A DNA stretch of 64,000 bases. It comes from Aralia elata. Lineage: Eukaryota > Streptophyta > Magnoliopsida > Apiales > Araliaceae. The notes under the pieces were generated by a model. It saw only the letters and a list, made by a program, of their open reading frames with translations, searched no databases and had not been told where the DNA came from. Below, in pieces: positions 44,876 through 56,838 of this stretch (the stretch's first letter is position 1; every line of letters begins with the position of its first letter). Made by a program: the position numbers and the translations under genes. Where the stretch lies: the NCBI GenBank assembly GCA_034770075.1, contig CM068377.1, positions 51,934,271 to 51,998,270 on the forward strand, given 5' to 3'.

Positions 44876-47800
44876 GGAGAAAGACAAGGAGAAAGCAAAG
44901 CAAGCAGAAGTATACCCTCCTGTGCCATATCCTCAGAGATTTCACAAGCAGAAATTAGATAAATAATTCTCCAAATTCCTTGAAGTCTTTAAGAAGATGC
45001 AAATCAATATACCGTTTGCCGAGGCCTTAGAGCAGATGCCGAGCTATGCCAAGTTTATGAAAAGAATTTTATCGAGGAAGAAAAAGCTGTAGGATTATGA
45101 AACAGTAGCATTGACTGAGGAGTGTAGTGCTATATTGCAGAAGAAGTTGCCACCAAAGTTAAAGGATCCGGCTAGTTTCACTATCCCTTGCACCATTGGC
45201 AGCTTATCAATCAGCAGATGTTTGTGTGATTTGGGTGCGAGCATCAACCTTATGCCATTATCGATATATGTCCAACTGGGTCTACCTGCACCGAAACCGA
45301 CCAACATCTCTCTTCAGCTTGCTGATCGGTCAGTTACATATCCTAGAGGTCTCGTGGAAGACATCTTGGTAAAAGTGGATAAATTCATATTCCCAGTTGA
45401 TTTCATTATTTTGGACTATGAGGAGGACAAAGACATTCCTATCATACTTGGAAGACCTTTCTTGGCAACGGGAAGAACACTTATAGATGTGCAAAAAGGA
45501 GAATTGACTATGGGGGTGCAAGACCAGGAAGTGACATTCAATGTGTTCAAAGCCATGAAATTTCCTACGGATGAGGAAGAGTGTTTCCGGTTGGATGTGG
45601 TAGAAAAAGTGGTGGAAGACGAGTTTTTGAGGAAATTGACTGAGGATCCATTAGAACCTGTTTTATTAGGGGAGGCTGACATGGATGACCTAGCGATGAT
45701 GGAGTTTCTGCACATTTTAGATACAGTGCCGAGAGTACGCAAATTTCAGATCCCCTATGAACCTTTGCAGCTTACCGATAAATCCTTAGAACGCTTGAAG
45801 CCATCTCTTGAAATACCTCCTACTCTTGAACTTAAACCTTTACCGAGCCATCTGAGGTATGCTTATTTAGGTGAATCATCTACTTTGCCTGTTATTATTG
45901 CATCTGTACTTAACGAATTGCAGGAAAGTAAGTTGATTCGAGTTCTCCGGGAATACAAATCAGCCATTGGTTGGACTATCGCAGACGTAAAAGGAATTAG
46001 CCCATCATTCTGTATGCACAAGATCCTTTTGGAAGACGATGCCAAACCAACGATAGAGCAACAAAGGAGGCTGAACCCGATCATGAAAGAGGCGGTGAAA
46101 AAGGAAATTTTGAAGTGGCTTGATGCAGGTATCATTTACCCCATCTCCGATAGCAGTTGGGTGAGTCCAGTACAGTGTGTGCCTAAAAAGGGTGGCATGA
46201 CGGTTGTAGAAAATGAGAATAATGAGTTGATACCGACAAGGACAGTGACTGGATGGAGGGTTTGTATGGACTACAGGAAATTAAACAAGGCAACCCGCAA
46301 GGATCACTTTCCTCTACCCTTCATTGATCAAATGTTAGATAGACTGGCTGGACACTAGTTTTATTGCTTATTGGATGGCTACTCAGGTTATAATCAGATA
46401 GTGATTGCTCCCGAAGATCAGGAAAAGACCACCTTCACGTGTCCTTATGGCACTTTCGCTTTTCGGAGGATGTCTTTTGGCTTATGCAATGCACCAGCAA
46501 CGTTCCAAAGATGCATGATGGCTATTTTCTCAGATATGGTTGAACGTAACATGGAGGTATTCATGGACGATTTTTCAGTGTTTGGTGACACATTTGATAG
46601 TTGCCTAGAAAATCTGGTCCTGGTTTTAAAAAGATGCGTGGAGACCAATTTAGTGCTCAACTGGGAAAAATGCCACTTTATGGTGCAAGAGGGGATAATT
46701 CTTGGGCACAAGGTGTCATCAAACGGGTTAGAGGTAGATCGAGCCAAGATGGAGACAATAGAAAATCTACCTCCACCAACTACAGTCAAGGGAATACGGA
46801 GTTTCTTGGGACATGCTGGATTTTATAGAAGATTCATAAAGGACTTTTCTAAGATCTCTAAGCCTTTATGTAGCTTATTGGAGAAGGATGTTCCCTTTCA
46901 ATTTGATGATGAGTGTCTTGCAGCTTTTGAATTGTTGAAAAGGAAATTGACTACAGCGCCAGTAATTGTAGCACCGGATTGGTCAAGGCCGTTTGAATTG
47001 ATGTGTGATGCTAGTGACTATGCTATTGGGGTTATTTTGGGTCAACGAAAGGAAAAGATTTTTCACGCCATTTATTATGCTAGCAAAACACTATCCGATG
47101 CCCAACTCAACTATACGACTACCGAGAAGGAGTTGCTTGCGGTTGTGTATGCCTTTGACAAATTTCGGTTGTACTTAATTGGAACCAAAGTAGTGGTGTT
47201 CACTGACCATTCTGCTATAAGATATCTGATTTCGAAGAAGGATGCAAAGCCAAGGCTGATTCGATGGATACTTCTACTCCAAGAGTTCGACTTGGAAATC
47301 CGGGATAGGAAGGGAACGGAAAATCAAGTGGCAGATCATCTCTCGAGATTAGAAAACAATGACCACGTCAAGGGTGACAACACGGTGATCAATGAGTTCT
47401 TTCCGGATGAACAATTGTTTTTGATCCATTTAGAAGTCCCATTGTATTCCGATTTTGTCAATTATTTGGTGAGCAACGTACTTCCTCCTGATTTGACCAG
47501 TCAACAAAAGAAAAAGTTTCTGCATGATGTAAAAAGGTACATGTGGGATGAGCCGTTCCTATTCAAACATTGTGCCGATCAGATGATTAGACGGTGTGTG
47601 TCACACAGTGAAGTAGAGAGTATTTTACATCATTGCCATGATTCACTATATGGAGGTCATTACGGAGGCGAGAAGACAACGGCCAAGTTGTTACAAGCAG
47701 GATTTTTCTGGCCAACGTTGTTTAAGGATGCCCACCACTTCGTGCAAAGATGTGACAGATGTCAAAGGGTGGAAAATATTTCCAAGCGTCATGAGATGCC

Positions 47801-48722
47801 CTTGAATGCCATATTAGAAGTTGAAGTCTTTGACGTTTGGGGAATAGATTTTATGGGACCATTCCCATCTTCCTTTAACAACCTCTACATCCTTTTGGCG
47901 GTCGATTATGTCTCTAAATAGGTGGAAGCAAGTGCGCTGCCGACTAATGATGCCAAAGTGGTTCTTAAATTTCTGCAGAAAAACATTTTCACACGTTTTG
48001 GCACCCCAAGAGCAATTATCAGTGATGAAAGGAGTCACTTTTGCAACAGGTCATTCACGGCTCTCCTAGCTAAGTATGGGGTACACCACCGTGTTGCTAC
48101 AGCGTACCATCCCCAAACCAGTGGCCAAGCCGAAGTGTCAAACAGAGAAGTGAAGAGAATTCTGGAGAAAATTATCAATCCGAATAGAAAAGATTGGTCA
48201 GCAAAATTGGGTGATGCGCTTTGGGCGTATCGGACAGCTTATAAGATGCCCATTGGCATGTCTCCGTACCAATTAGTCTATGGAAAGGCGTGTCACCTAC
48301 CAGTTGAGCTTGAACATAGAGCATATTGGGCCATCAAAAGATTGAATTTTGATCTCGCGGCTGCTGGGGAAAAAAGGCTACTTCAGCTGAATAAGCTCGA
48401 CGAATTCCGGTTGCAAGCATACGAGAATTCGAAGATATACAAGGAAAAAGTCAAGAAGTGGCATGATCGGAAAATCATCGATAGGACTTTTGAGCCGGGA
48501 CAAGCAGTGCTTCTTTTCAATTCTAAGCTGAAGTTATTTCCAGGGAAGCTCAAGTCGAGGTGGTCAGGTCCTTTCATTGTTAAACAAGTATTCCCTCATG
48601 GCACCGTTAAAGTTTTTGCAAGCAATCCGGAAGAGTCGTTTAAAGTCAATGGTCAAAGATTGAAGCATTATTGGGGTGGTGGTGTTGATCGCCAGAAAAC
48701 CTCAATCACTCTTACCGATTAA
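44830..48722 (+). pseudogene. Athila 1 pol (protease, RT, RNase H, integrase) with four stops
   Basis: One frame runs to the natural end at 48720-48722, interrupted by stops at 44964-44966, 45090-45092, 46356-46358 and 47919-47921. Domains in order: protease with DLGASIN (Asp codon 45228-45230), RT with CMDYRKLNKATRKDHFPLPF, LLDGYSGYNQI and catalytic FMDD (46560-46571), RNase H (MCDASDYAIG, TEKELLAV, FTDHSA), integrase HHCC zinc finger (about 47625-47770), and the D-D-35-E triad at codons 47847, 48024 and 48132. All catalytic residues survive. The usual Gly-Gly after the second Asp is Glu-Arg. It ends KVNGQRLKHYW without a chromodomain. RT and RNase H copy element RNA to DNA, and integrase inserts it. 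Confidence 0.92.
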
Positions 48723-49723
48723 AGATGAAACAGGAAGTAGTCAGGCTGAAAGACTTTAAATCAAGCGCTACTTGGGAGGTAACCCAATTTCTAATTATTT
48801 TTAGTTATCATTTTGTGATTTTTTAGGACTTAGTTTTATTTTTATCTTGTAGTAATTAGATACTTTGTTTCTGGGTTTTATTGTTTATAGGTCATATACC
48901 AAGGAGTATACATGAGGAAATCATCAAAAGGGCTTAATAGCTCAAATTCCAGATTTTAACCCAGCGCGGCCGCGCCCCAAATGTGAAGAAAACCAGCGCG
49001 GCCGCGCCTGACTTCAGAAACTCAAAATGGTCCAGCTGGTACACCAGCGCGGCCGCGCCGCATCTCAGAAGTTGAAAAAAAATTTGCTGGCACACTAGCG
49101 CGGCCTCGCCCCATTCAGGTCAAATCCAAGCGCGGCCGCGCCGCGATTGGATCCCAGTTTTTAAAAACCAATATCGACCCGACCCACGACTGCTTTTTAT
49201 TCCCTTTTCCCGCTTGGACTCTATTTCTTCAAACCTATTCCATCTAAAAAACCGACTCTCTCTGTTTCCTTCTCTTCCAAATCGGATTCCTTACCAAAAC
49301 CCAATCTCTACACAATCATTCTATAAATCAAACTCTACCAATATCAAACCCTAGTTCGTATTATCATTCATCTCTATTTTCTCTCTAATACATCCATACA
49401 TAGCCGAGACTCTCCATTCACACCCCAAATCCGATCTTTTCAACAATCATAGAGTACATCAAGGAGATTGTCAGTATAACGCAGTGGGTTAGCAAGGAAT
49501 TACAGTGGGTTTATTGAAGTAAGTATATTACAATTAAGGTTTTACATTGTACTAAGCTTCTTGTCAGATTTTACACAGGGGATTGCATTATATTGGTTTT
49601 GTTGCTTGTAATTGAGTTGTGCATGCAAGTATTTTGGATTGTTATTGTTTGAGAAACCCTAGTGTAGTTTCTTTCAAGTTTGGGGGAGATTTTGCTTTAG
49701 TGTGAATTGGGGATTGAATTGAT
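48723..49723 (+). other. Athila 1 spacer between pol and the post-pol ORF
   Basis: About 1 kb without a gene. The GC-rich module occurs five times (48962-49144). A long C/T-rich stretch follows (49195-49440). GAAGTAAGTATAT at 49514-49526 looks like a splice donor, consistent with a spliced transcript for the downstream ORF (inference). AAGTTTGGGGGAG at 49676-49688 repeats the polypurine tract sequence shortly before the ORF start. Confidence 0.65.
48962..49144 (+). repeat. Five GC-rich palindromic modules
   Basis: CAGCGCGGCCGCGCC-type copies at 48962, 48993, 49044, 49096 (GCGCGGCCTCGCC variant) and 49129, separated by A-rich text such as CAAATGTGAAGAA. Confidence 0.88.
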
Positions 49724-50893
49724 ATGGCTTCCAAACGACCACAAGGGGAATCGTCCAGTTCACATGCACACGCTGAGGATGTAGATTTTGATAGTAGTCG
49801 ATTTGTTTCGGCTGAGGCGGAGGATTTCTATCACCGGGTTTTGTTGGGCAAGACCTTTGTATTGGAGCGTGGGCTAAAGCCCGATCCTGGTTTGGATGGA
49901 GAGATGATGCGTATGATCAGGGCTAAAGGCTGGTTATTGTTTGTGGAGCCACCATTGTCAGCACCTATTTCTGTGGTTCAAGAATTTTACGCCAATGCCA
50001 AGATTACAAAGGATGGGACTGCGTTTGTGAGGGGCTGTCAGGTGCCTTATGATAGTCGAACTATTAATGATATCTACCACTTGCCTACCATTCCCATTTC
50101 TGACCCTGAGAGTTTCCATTCTACAAACTGGGAACCTAAGCTGGAAAGAATCAAAAATGCTTTGTGTAAGCCTGGTACCGAGTGGACTATGAAGCAGGGG
50201 ACCGACCAGAAGCTTCAATTCCCGCGCACAGCCTTGAGTCGCTACGGTAAAGCCTGGTACAGCTTCATTTGTGCCAATCTCATGCCCACCAGGCACCAGA
50301 ACGACGTGACCAAGGACTGGGCAATTCTGCTATATGGGATAGTGATGGGAAAGTCTGTCAATGTTGGTTATGTGATTCACCAGTCTATTCGTCGTTACCT
50401 TCAGGGAGGTACTTCAGGGGGTATCCCGCATGCTTCGGTGATTACCCGCTTATATGCAGCTGCGGGAGTGGAGTGGGCCGACAGTGAGCCAGTGCAGCTC
50501 CCGATGAATACCATTGATCACGCGACGATAGCAAAGTATAAGGTGTGGGAAGGAGCCCCGTCGCATGCTCGTGGAGCAGGATTCTTGTTAGGGGACTATT
50601 CTGAGAGTGAGGAGGCGTTTGATCAGCCGGTGCCTGAGCCTGAACAACCGGTTAATATCTCGCAGGCTCGATTGGATCGTATGGAGAGTAGGATGACTCG
50701 GCAGATGGATGTCATACACTCGAGCATGACGGAGCTTCGTTCCTTCTCCACTCAGCTTTCAGATAGCTTCTCACAGGCATTTTCTCAGTTGGGCGTTCAA
50801 GTCCAATTCCCGACTTTTGGTGCAACCTCAGTTTACCCACCTCCGAACACACCTTCCGATGGGGAGGAGGCAGATGATGTTACTTTGGATTAG
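49724..50893 (+). CDS. Athila post-pol ORF (env-position protein), intact
   Basis: 389 codons from ATG 49724 to TAG, the only long undamaged frame in the window. N-terminal half: EDFYHRVLLGKTFVLERGL, GWLLFVEPPLSAPISVVQEFYANAK, VRGCQVPYDSRTINDIYHLP. It resembles the plant 'putative transposon protein' domain often annotated on the extra ORF of Athila-like elements (family match by memory of pattern, to be confirmed). The C-terminal third (about residues 315-360, ARLDRMESRMTRQMDVIHSSM) looks coiled-coil. There is no signal peptide or membrane segment, so calling it an envelope protein is unsupported. Role unknown. A splice donor and a second polypurine-like tract lie upstream. Confidence 0.8.
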   Translation: MASKRPQGESSSSHAHAEDVDFDSSRFVSAEAEDFYHRVLLGKTFVLERGLKPDPGLDGEMMRMIRAKGWLLFVEPPLSAPISVVQEFYANAKITKDGTAFVRGCQVPYDSRTINDIYHLPTIPISDPESFHSTNWEPKLERIKNALCKPGTEWTMKQGTDQKLQFPRTALSRYGKAWYSFICANLMPTRHQNDVTKDWAILLYGIVMGKSVNVGYVIHQSIRRYLQGGTSGGIPHASVITRLYAAAGVEWADSEPVQLPMNTIDHATIAKYKVWEGAPSHARGAGFLLGDYSESEEAFDQPVPEPEQPVNISQARLDRMESRMTRQMDVIHSSMTELRSFSTQLSDSFSQAFSQLGVQVQFPTFGATSVYPPPNTPSDGEEADDVTLD

Positions 50894-52089
50894 GGGAGTT
50901 TTCTTTCCTTTTCCTTTTCTTTTATTGTTTTATCCAATGAGGGCATTGTCTGTTTTAAGTTTGGGGGAGCTCTTTTAGGTTTTTTGTTTATCATGTTTAT
51001 TGGTTTTGTGCATCATATCTGTTAGTATATTAGTATATTGCATAGTTTAGTTTGGTTGTGCATTTAGTTTGTTGCATGAATCCAATTGAATAGTTGGTAT
51101 GATTTTGGCTCGGCCAATGATGAGATGGGTATTATTGTGTTAGCTTGGACAGTTTGGAAGTCGTTAGGGATACAATAATTTTGATCTTGAGGATAATTAT
51201 GCCTGTCATAACTTGGGTTTTTGGATTGCACAACTAAATTGATTAATTTGACTGTTGGAGTTCAAAGGGTTGCATAACTGATTTTTACATGAGAATTTGA
51301 TAACACATTGTTCGGTAAATCAATAAAGAAGGCTGAATAGGGTAAAATCTGAGTTTGGGGGTTTCTTTAGGGTTTCTTTATTAAGGCTGAAAAAGAAAAA
51401 AAAAGAAAAAGAAAAAAAGAAGGAAAAAAAAATGGAACATAAATACAATAAATGCGTTGACTAGTTGGGTTATGTGGCCTCTATCACTCGGGTAATTAGA
51501 TCCTTAGGGGTGTCTTAACACCAAGTGCCCTAAAGCCGTCTGGTTTGGGAGTCACTGATTGAACGCTCGTTACATGGGTGATTTTGAAAAGCCTAAGGGA
51601 ACTTGACATTGCACAGTCAAGCATAAATACGAGATGGAGTGTAAAACGCACTCGTAGTAGAATAAAGTAGGAATAAAATCTTGTTAGAACCTTCATGCTT
51701 GGTATTTACTTGATTTTGACCGGATTTATTGTATTTGCTTTAATTGGAGTAAAAATGGATTATGCTTGTTGTAGAGCTGGTTATGTGGCTTTATTGTGAA
51801 CTTTGGTCAGTTAACTTGATTAATGAGCACACACGCACAACTTGGGTGATGATAGGTATATATATATTGCTTGATTGGTTGAGATTATTAGTTCCTTGTG
51901 ACTGGATTTACTGTTTCAAGCTTTTTATTGATATCTCTGAGGCATATAGTTAACATTCATACTGGTTATTGGTTGGATTCGTAGGCATGCTAGTTTTTAG
52001 TGCATTCATGGCATTGTGTTGCATCGTGTTAGTTATTGCATTGCATTGTGTTGCTTGGGGACAAGCAATAGTTTAAGTTTGGGGGAATT
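50894..52089 (+). other. Athila 1 3' non-coding region with polypurine tracts
   Basis: No gene. It contains AAGTTTGGGGGAG (50957-50969), GAGTTTGGGGG (51351-51361), an A-rich run (51390-51432), and the true polypurine tract AAGTTTGGGGGAATT (52075-52089) abutting the 3' LTR, preceded by GGGGACAAGCAATAG, a phrase common to Athila 3' ends. Confidence 0.8.
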
Positions 52090-53488
52090 TGATGAGTAGG
52101 TTTTATACCTACGAATCGGATACCAATGAATGTGAATTATTGCTTATTTTCATGGTTTTCAGTTACTTTTCATGTATTTTGTGTGTTTTTGTAGGTTGCA
52201 GATGTTGGGATTGCATTGGGCGAGAATTGGACGTTCGAGTGGATGAAGTTGTTGATGTTGCTGAGGTTGCAGGAATTCAGAGCAGCGCGGTCGCGCCCAA
52301 AATGAACTGGGTAGCAGCGCGGCTGCGCGTGATGTCAGAGTTAGAAAAAAAATGGCTGCCAGGGTAGCGCGGCCGCGCGCCTTGCAAGCTTAATTCAGGC
52401 GCAGCCGCACCGGTTCGAGTAAGGGCAAAATTGACTTTTCTGATGTTTTAAATGGTCTTGATTTGAACTTGGATTTAAAACTTTGTAATTAATTAGGGGT
52501 TTTATCAGATACTATAAATAGGTGTTTTCTAGTTGGTAATTGGTATCTATCTATTAGCAAACCCTAGTTTAGAGCAAGTGGAGAAGATTTGAAGCAAGTT
52601 GATAACAAGGAGAAGCAAGGAAGAGCAGGACGGAGATTGAAGGTTTACTTACAGTGTTTCTTCTCTTTTCTCTCGATTCCAAACTTTTGATGTTATTAAA
52701 CTTGTGGATGATGATTTCTAGTTTATTTATGAACTAAATTTCTTTTAAGGCTATAATGGATCTTAATGCGTAGTTTTGAATAGCATGATTCTTTGAATAT
52801 TATGATTAGTTATTTTTGGATTGTCTATTATGGTTTGTGCTGAATTGTTAATTATCTGGCCAATAATTATTGAGATAATCTATATGAATTTGAAAGATGA
52901 AGTGTAGATTTAGATCTGACCATAATAGCATGTGATTGTGTCTTCTGCTGTTGATGGAATTCATAATTTGTGATTAGGATAGAGATAAACCTATCACCGC
53001 ATGTAATCAAAATAGGGAACTTGGGCTTTAAATCCTTTTTAATTGTAATTCACATAGAAATATAGTGAGTTAGTTATCTAGGGTGATGAACTTGAGTCTA
53101 TCAATTATGGATTTAAGTTAGGTTGTTTATGGAACATTGAAAGATGATCATAAATAGTGATGTGTTCCTGGTTAACAATACAGAATAACTAGCATAATCC
53201 AATGGGGAGCATGTTAAGTGAAATAAAGCATTAAGTGAAGTTATAGTCTTAAGTCTTTAAAAAATCTGTTTTCAAACTAGTGTTAGTAATTTAATTTGGA
53301 ATTAATTAGTTAAATTCAAAACCTCAGAATTAATAAATCACTTGTTTATTAAAAATTGATTTAATTTAAATTTGGAATTTGTCATTATAGAATCAATTCT
53401 TCTCTATGGGACGATACTCTACTTTCACTTTATTACTTGTGGACTGCGTATACTTGCGTATTTTTGCTAGTATAGATTTTGGCAAACA
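52090..53488 (+). repeat. 3' LTR of Athila 1
   Basis: 1399 bases. Same termini as the 5' LTR. TATA box at 52513-52521. The GC modules at 52283, 52315, 52365 and 52398 differ from those of the 5' LTR mostly by C/T and G/A changes. Confidence 0.92.
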
Positions 53489-54448
53489 GTAGATTTATAT
53501 ATTAGATGATGTTTTATGCTTGGTTGGGCTCAACTTGTGTATTGATGTACTTGGATGGTTAAGAAAAGAAAAGGAAAATTAGTTCGTTTTAAAACAAAGT
53601 TAGAAAACCCTAACTTTTTATCACTTTGTAAGCTTATAACTTGAGATCTATAAACTCTTTTTGCGATCCTTCAAAGAGATGTGCTAGATATATAAGTTAA
53701 ATACTAAATTCAAGTAGTAGAATTTAAAAATAATTAGTACAAAAAGTCGTAGGAACTGTTTTGGTACTAACAGTCCGAGTAGTGAACAAAAAGGGCTAGA
53801 GAGGTTGCTGACTATCCGATTCCAGGGACAGTTTTGTCCATGTTTTGTGCTCTAAAACTTCTAGGAAAATTTGGGATGATAATATGAGAAGTTATGTGAG
53901 TTCTGTAAAAAGTTGAAGATTTTTGACCATGTAAATGAAAGTTATGAATTTTATCGTGAGAGACCATTGTCAAGAATATACCCGAATAACTCTTTGTGGT
54001 TAACTCCAAAAATTATAAAATAATTACTGGGAGTATATGTATATATCAGAAACATACCTTGTAAATTTCAGAATGTTTCGATACAATTTAAATTTATGAA
54101 AAATGTAGCACGATTTGGCTATTTTCGACTATTTAAATATAGTAAATGGATTTTAAAAATTCCGGAAAAAATATATTTTCATAAAGGGATTATATATAGT
54201 CTATTTCCAGAAAAAAAAAATTTGAAGATGGTTTGCTATTTTTCATGCAAATAATAAAGTTATGCATAAATGAATTTAATTAACTATGTGAAGTTAAAAA
54301 TTTGAAAAATAGGTTTTTATAGCTTAAAAACCCTATATTGGATATATACAGATTTTTGATAAGGGTTTTGGTCATTTGTAAGGAAGTATAATATTTATGA
54401 CATTTTAGAATGATTAAATGAATTATTTAATAAAGGGAAAAATTGTTT

Positions 54449-54622
54449 GAATCCAGCTTGCTGAATAGAGGTATTCAGTTGCTGAAATAGTGAATCTAGT
54501 TTGCTGTATTATAAGTTAATTCGAATCCAGGTTGCTGGATTGGGAAAAATAGTTGGCTGAATTGAATAGTTGAATTTAGTGTGCTGGATTGTAATCCAGG
54601 TTGGAATCCAGTTTGCTGGATT
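54449..54622 (+). repeat. Irregular cluster of GAATCCAG..TTGCTGGATT hairpin words
   Basis: Six or seven copies of the pattern GAATCCAGYTTGCTGGATT (for example 54449-54466, 54492-54510, 54523-54541, 54572-54590 and 54604-54622), each self-complementary. It is the reverse complement of the 22-bp array unit at 57933-58060. Confidence 0.85.
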
Positions 54623-55119
54623 GTGTATTTAATCTACGGGATCATAAAATAGACTTATATAATGAAAGACTTAGTATTAATTCATAAGATATATGATAAA
54701 GTAGTGGTATAGTCGTACTCTTTAATAGTTGATGTATAGTATCTGAGCAAAACAATTCCTTAGGGAGCGAATGTATATACGAACTAGCAACCGATCTAAC
54801 TCACTGTGAAAATAGTGTAGACGAGACGAAAACTAGTTTGTTGGTTGTTTGTGGGAAACCACTCAACATACTATATTGAACACTATTAAAGACTCGATGT
54901 GTGCTAGTTTTAGAATTATGAATGTATATGGTGTTAATGTGTTATCTAATATTTGATTATGTGGTTAAATGTTAGATAATTTACTTATAAAGAAGTGATA
55001 TTATAAGATATAATATGAATTGCTGATTGAAAGATCAATCTTATGACTGGTAGGTCTTACGAAAGAAGTTAACTTAAATTGCGTAGCAGTAGTCAACGAC
55101 CAAGGCAAGTATCCGAACC

Positions 55120-55680
55120 TACGCATTTATTTTATGCAATAGGTGTATGTATGCAAGTATCTTATCTTTTCATTTACTTTATGAATTAGATCTGTGTAAG
55201 CAAGTTCCATCTTACTCAACTTTTATATTGAGTAAGTATCCTATCCTTTTCATTTACTTTATGAAATGGATTCAAGTTTATGCAAGCTTTTAACTCAATC
55301 TATTATTGAGCAACTATTCTATCCTTTCATTTACATTATGAACTGGATCCGTATGTTGTGCAAGTATCTAAACTCTTTCTTTACTGTACAAGTATCTAAA
55401 CCTTATGCATTACTTTTATTTCGTGCAAACAGGTATATGTTATGAAAATTCCTGATTATTGCTATGAATCTTTATATGTTGCAAGTTCTTAACCCCAAAC
55501 TTCTTATATTTATTGCTAGTTCATAACTCAACATGAGTTATCAATTTCAAAGCATGCTCGTGAATAATTATTGTTAATTATTCATATCCATAATGATCTT
55601 TGTTATTCGTTTATGCAATTATCGTAACCCTTGCATTTACTTTATGCAATGGATCTATATGTTATGCAAGTATTCTTAAA
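55120..55680 (+). repeat. Diverged tandem repeat in LTR, approx. 80-bp unit
   Basis: Recurring phrase CATTTACTTTATGAA.TGGAT followed by TATGCAAGTATC, four to six imperfect units. Confidence 0.6.
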
Positions 55681-56510
55681 CTTTATTCAAGCTATCTATT
55701 GATTTCAAATATCTCTATATTGTCTTATGTGATGCATTTATAATCAAAATTGTTCTGTTCTTTGTGCAAGTGTCCTCACTTGTACAAATTGTTAAAATTA
55801 TTATAAATTCGAAATTCCTTCGATTCGTTCATTGTTAAAAGTATCTTATTACTGAATTGCTATGACTCATATTGAAAATTTGTATTCTAAGTTTGGTTAT
55901 GCAAGTGTCCCCACTTGTATGAACTATTGCACATTATCAATTACCCTTGAATTCGAAATTCGTTGACAAGTTCTGATACATACTATTAAATTTCGGTATG
56001 TATACCTAGTTTAAAGATTGTCTAAGCTATTTGTCCCAACTAGACACGGTTTAAAAAGTATTTGTCGAATAATATTGGTTATGATAAAGTCGTCCAACTA
56101 AATTGTTTTAGTTAGGACTCCAGACTGAGTATGAACAACCCTAAATGGGAAATTTTATGCGCTAATAACGGTAATTTAATTTTTATGTGCCAATGGCGGT
56201 GATGTATTATATAGTGTTGATCAATACAGGGCACAGCGGGACTGATCATCCTTCGTGTCTGTAAGACCAGACGGTTCACAGATGAATTTCTGTTTAAACC
56301 TTTTCAAAAATGAAAAATGACAGTTCATGGTCTTTTGACCACTCAGTATTCAAAATTCACTCCGTTGTTTCAAAAATCTTTAAATAATTTGATATGTTGT
56401 TAAGAATAGTTTCAAATGACTTCACCACTATTGATTCGTGGTAGAAGTAGTCTTTAAAGAAAAAATTTACCTCTTCGGCGTATTATTATAATTGTTATTA
56501 CTTGCTGAGT

Positions 56511-56530
56511 AATTGAATGCTCATTCTTCC
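56511..56530 (+). promoter_or_regulatory. LTR stem-loop motif
   Basis: CTTGCTGAGTAATTGAATGCTCATTCTTCC: arms TGAG(T)/GCTCA with an AATTGAAT-type loop, like 23062-23095. No close AATAAA. Confidence 0.45.
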
Positions 56531-56826
56531 TTCAACGTAAATGTTTTCAGCTCAATGTGATCGACCAGAAGGCTCTGGCAAGGACAAGGGAAAGGAAAAG
56601 CTGAAGGAATAAGTTATATGGTGTTATATGTAATAATTAGTCTTTTGTATTGTGATCATATACATTATGTAACATGTAAGGAATGTAATTAAAGGTTGCC
56701 ATACTTGGGGAATAGACAACTCTGATATAAATATTAAGTTTGTAATATATTAAACAGCTCAAAGAAATGGTATCGTGATTCACCAAATACGGGTTTCAAG
56801 TACCCAGATTTGGAGGCGTCACAACA

Positions 56827-56838
56827 TGGTATCAGAGC
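56827..56838 (+). other. Primer-binding site of the gag-only element
   Basis: TGGTATCAGAGC three bases after the LTR end. Confidence 0.88.

Larger units (their letters stand above)
41874..53488 (+). mobile_element. Complete Athila-type Ty3/gypsy element (Athila 1), 11.6 kb
   Basis: LTRs 41874-43271 and 52090-53488 with TGATGAGTAGG...GGCAAACA termini, PBS TGGCGCCGTTGCCGGGGA, gag, pol (protease, RT, RNase H, integrase), a long spacer, a post-pol ORF and polypurine tract AAGTTTGGGGGAATT, flanked by a perfect GTAGA duplication (41869-41873 and 53489-53493). The order and the extra ORF after integrase are those of Athila elements, and there is no chromodomain. Gag and pol carry a few stops and one frame change, so it is not autonomous, but decay is light. 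LTRs differ by roughly thirty substitutions by eye. Confidence 0.93.
40127..56823 (+). repeat. 5' LTR of the gag-only element (split by Athila 1)
   Basis: LTR parts are 40127-41873 and 53494-56823. The first part is AT-rich with TTA repeats (40443-40475) and a cluster of AGCCCA words (41065-41281). The second part holds the GAATCCAG/CTGGATT hairpin words (54449-54622), an approx. 80-bp diverged repeat (55120-55680) and a stem-loop (56511-56530). No coding sequence. Confidence 0.75.

Noticed and set aside
49724..50893. Retroviral envelope gene
   Set aside because: Position matches an env slot, but there is no signal peptide, membrane segment or glycoprotein-like pattern. Called a post-pol ORF instead.
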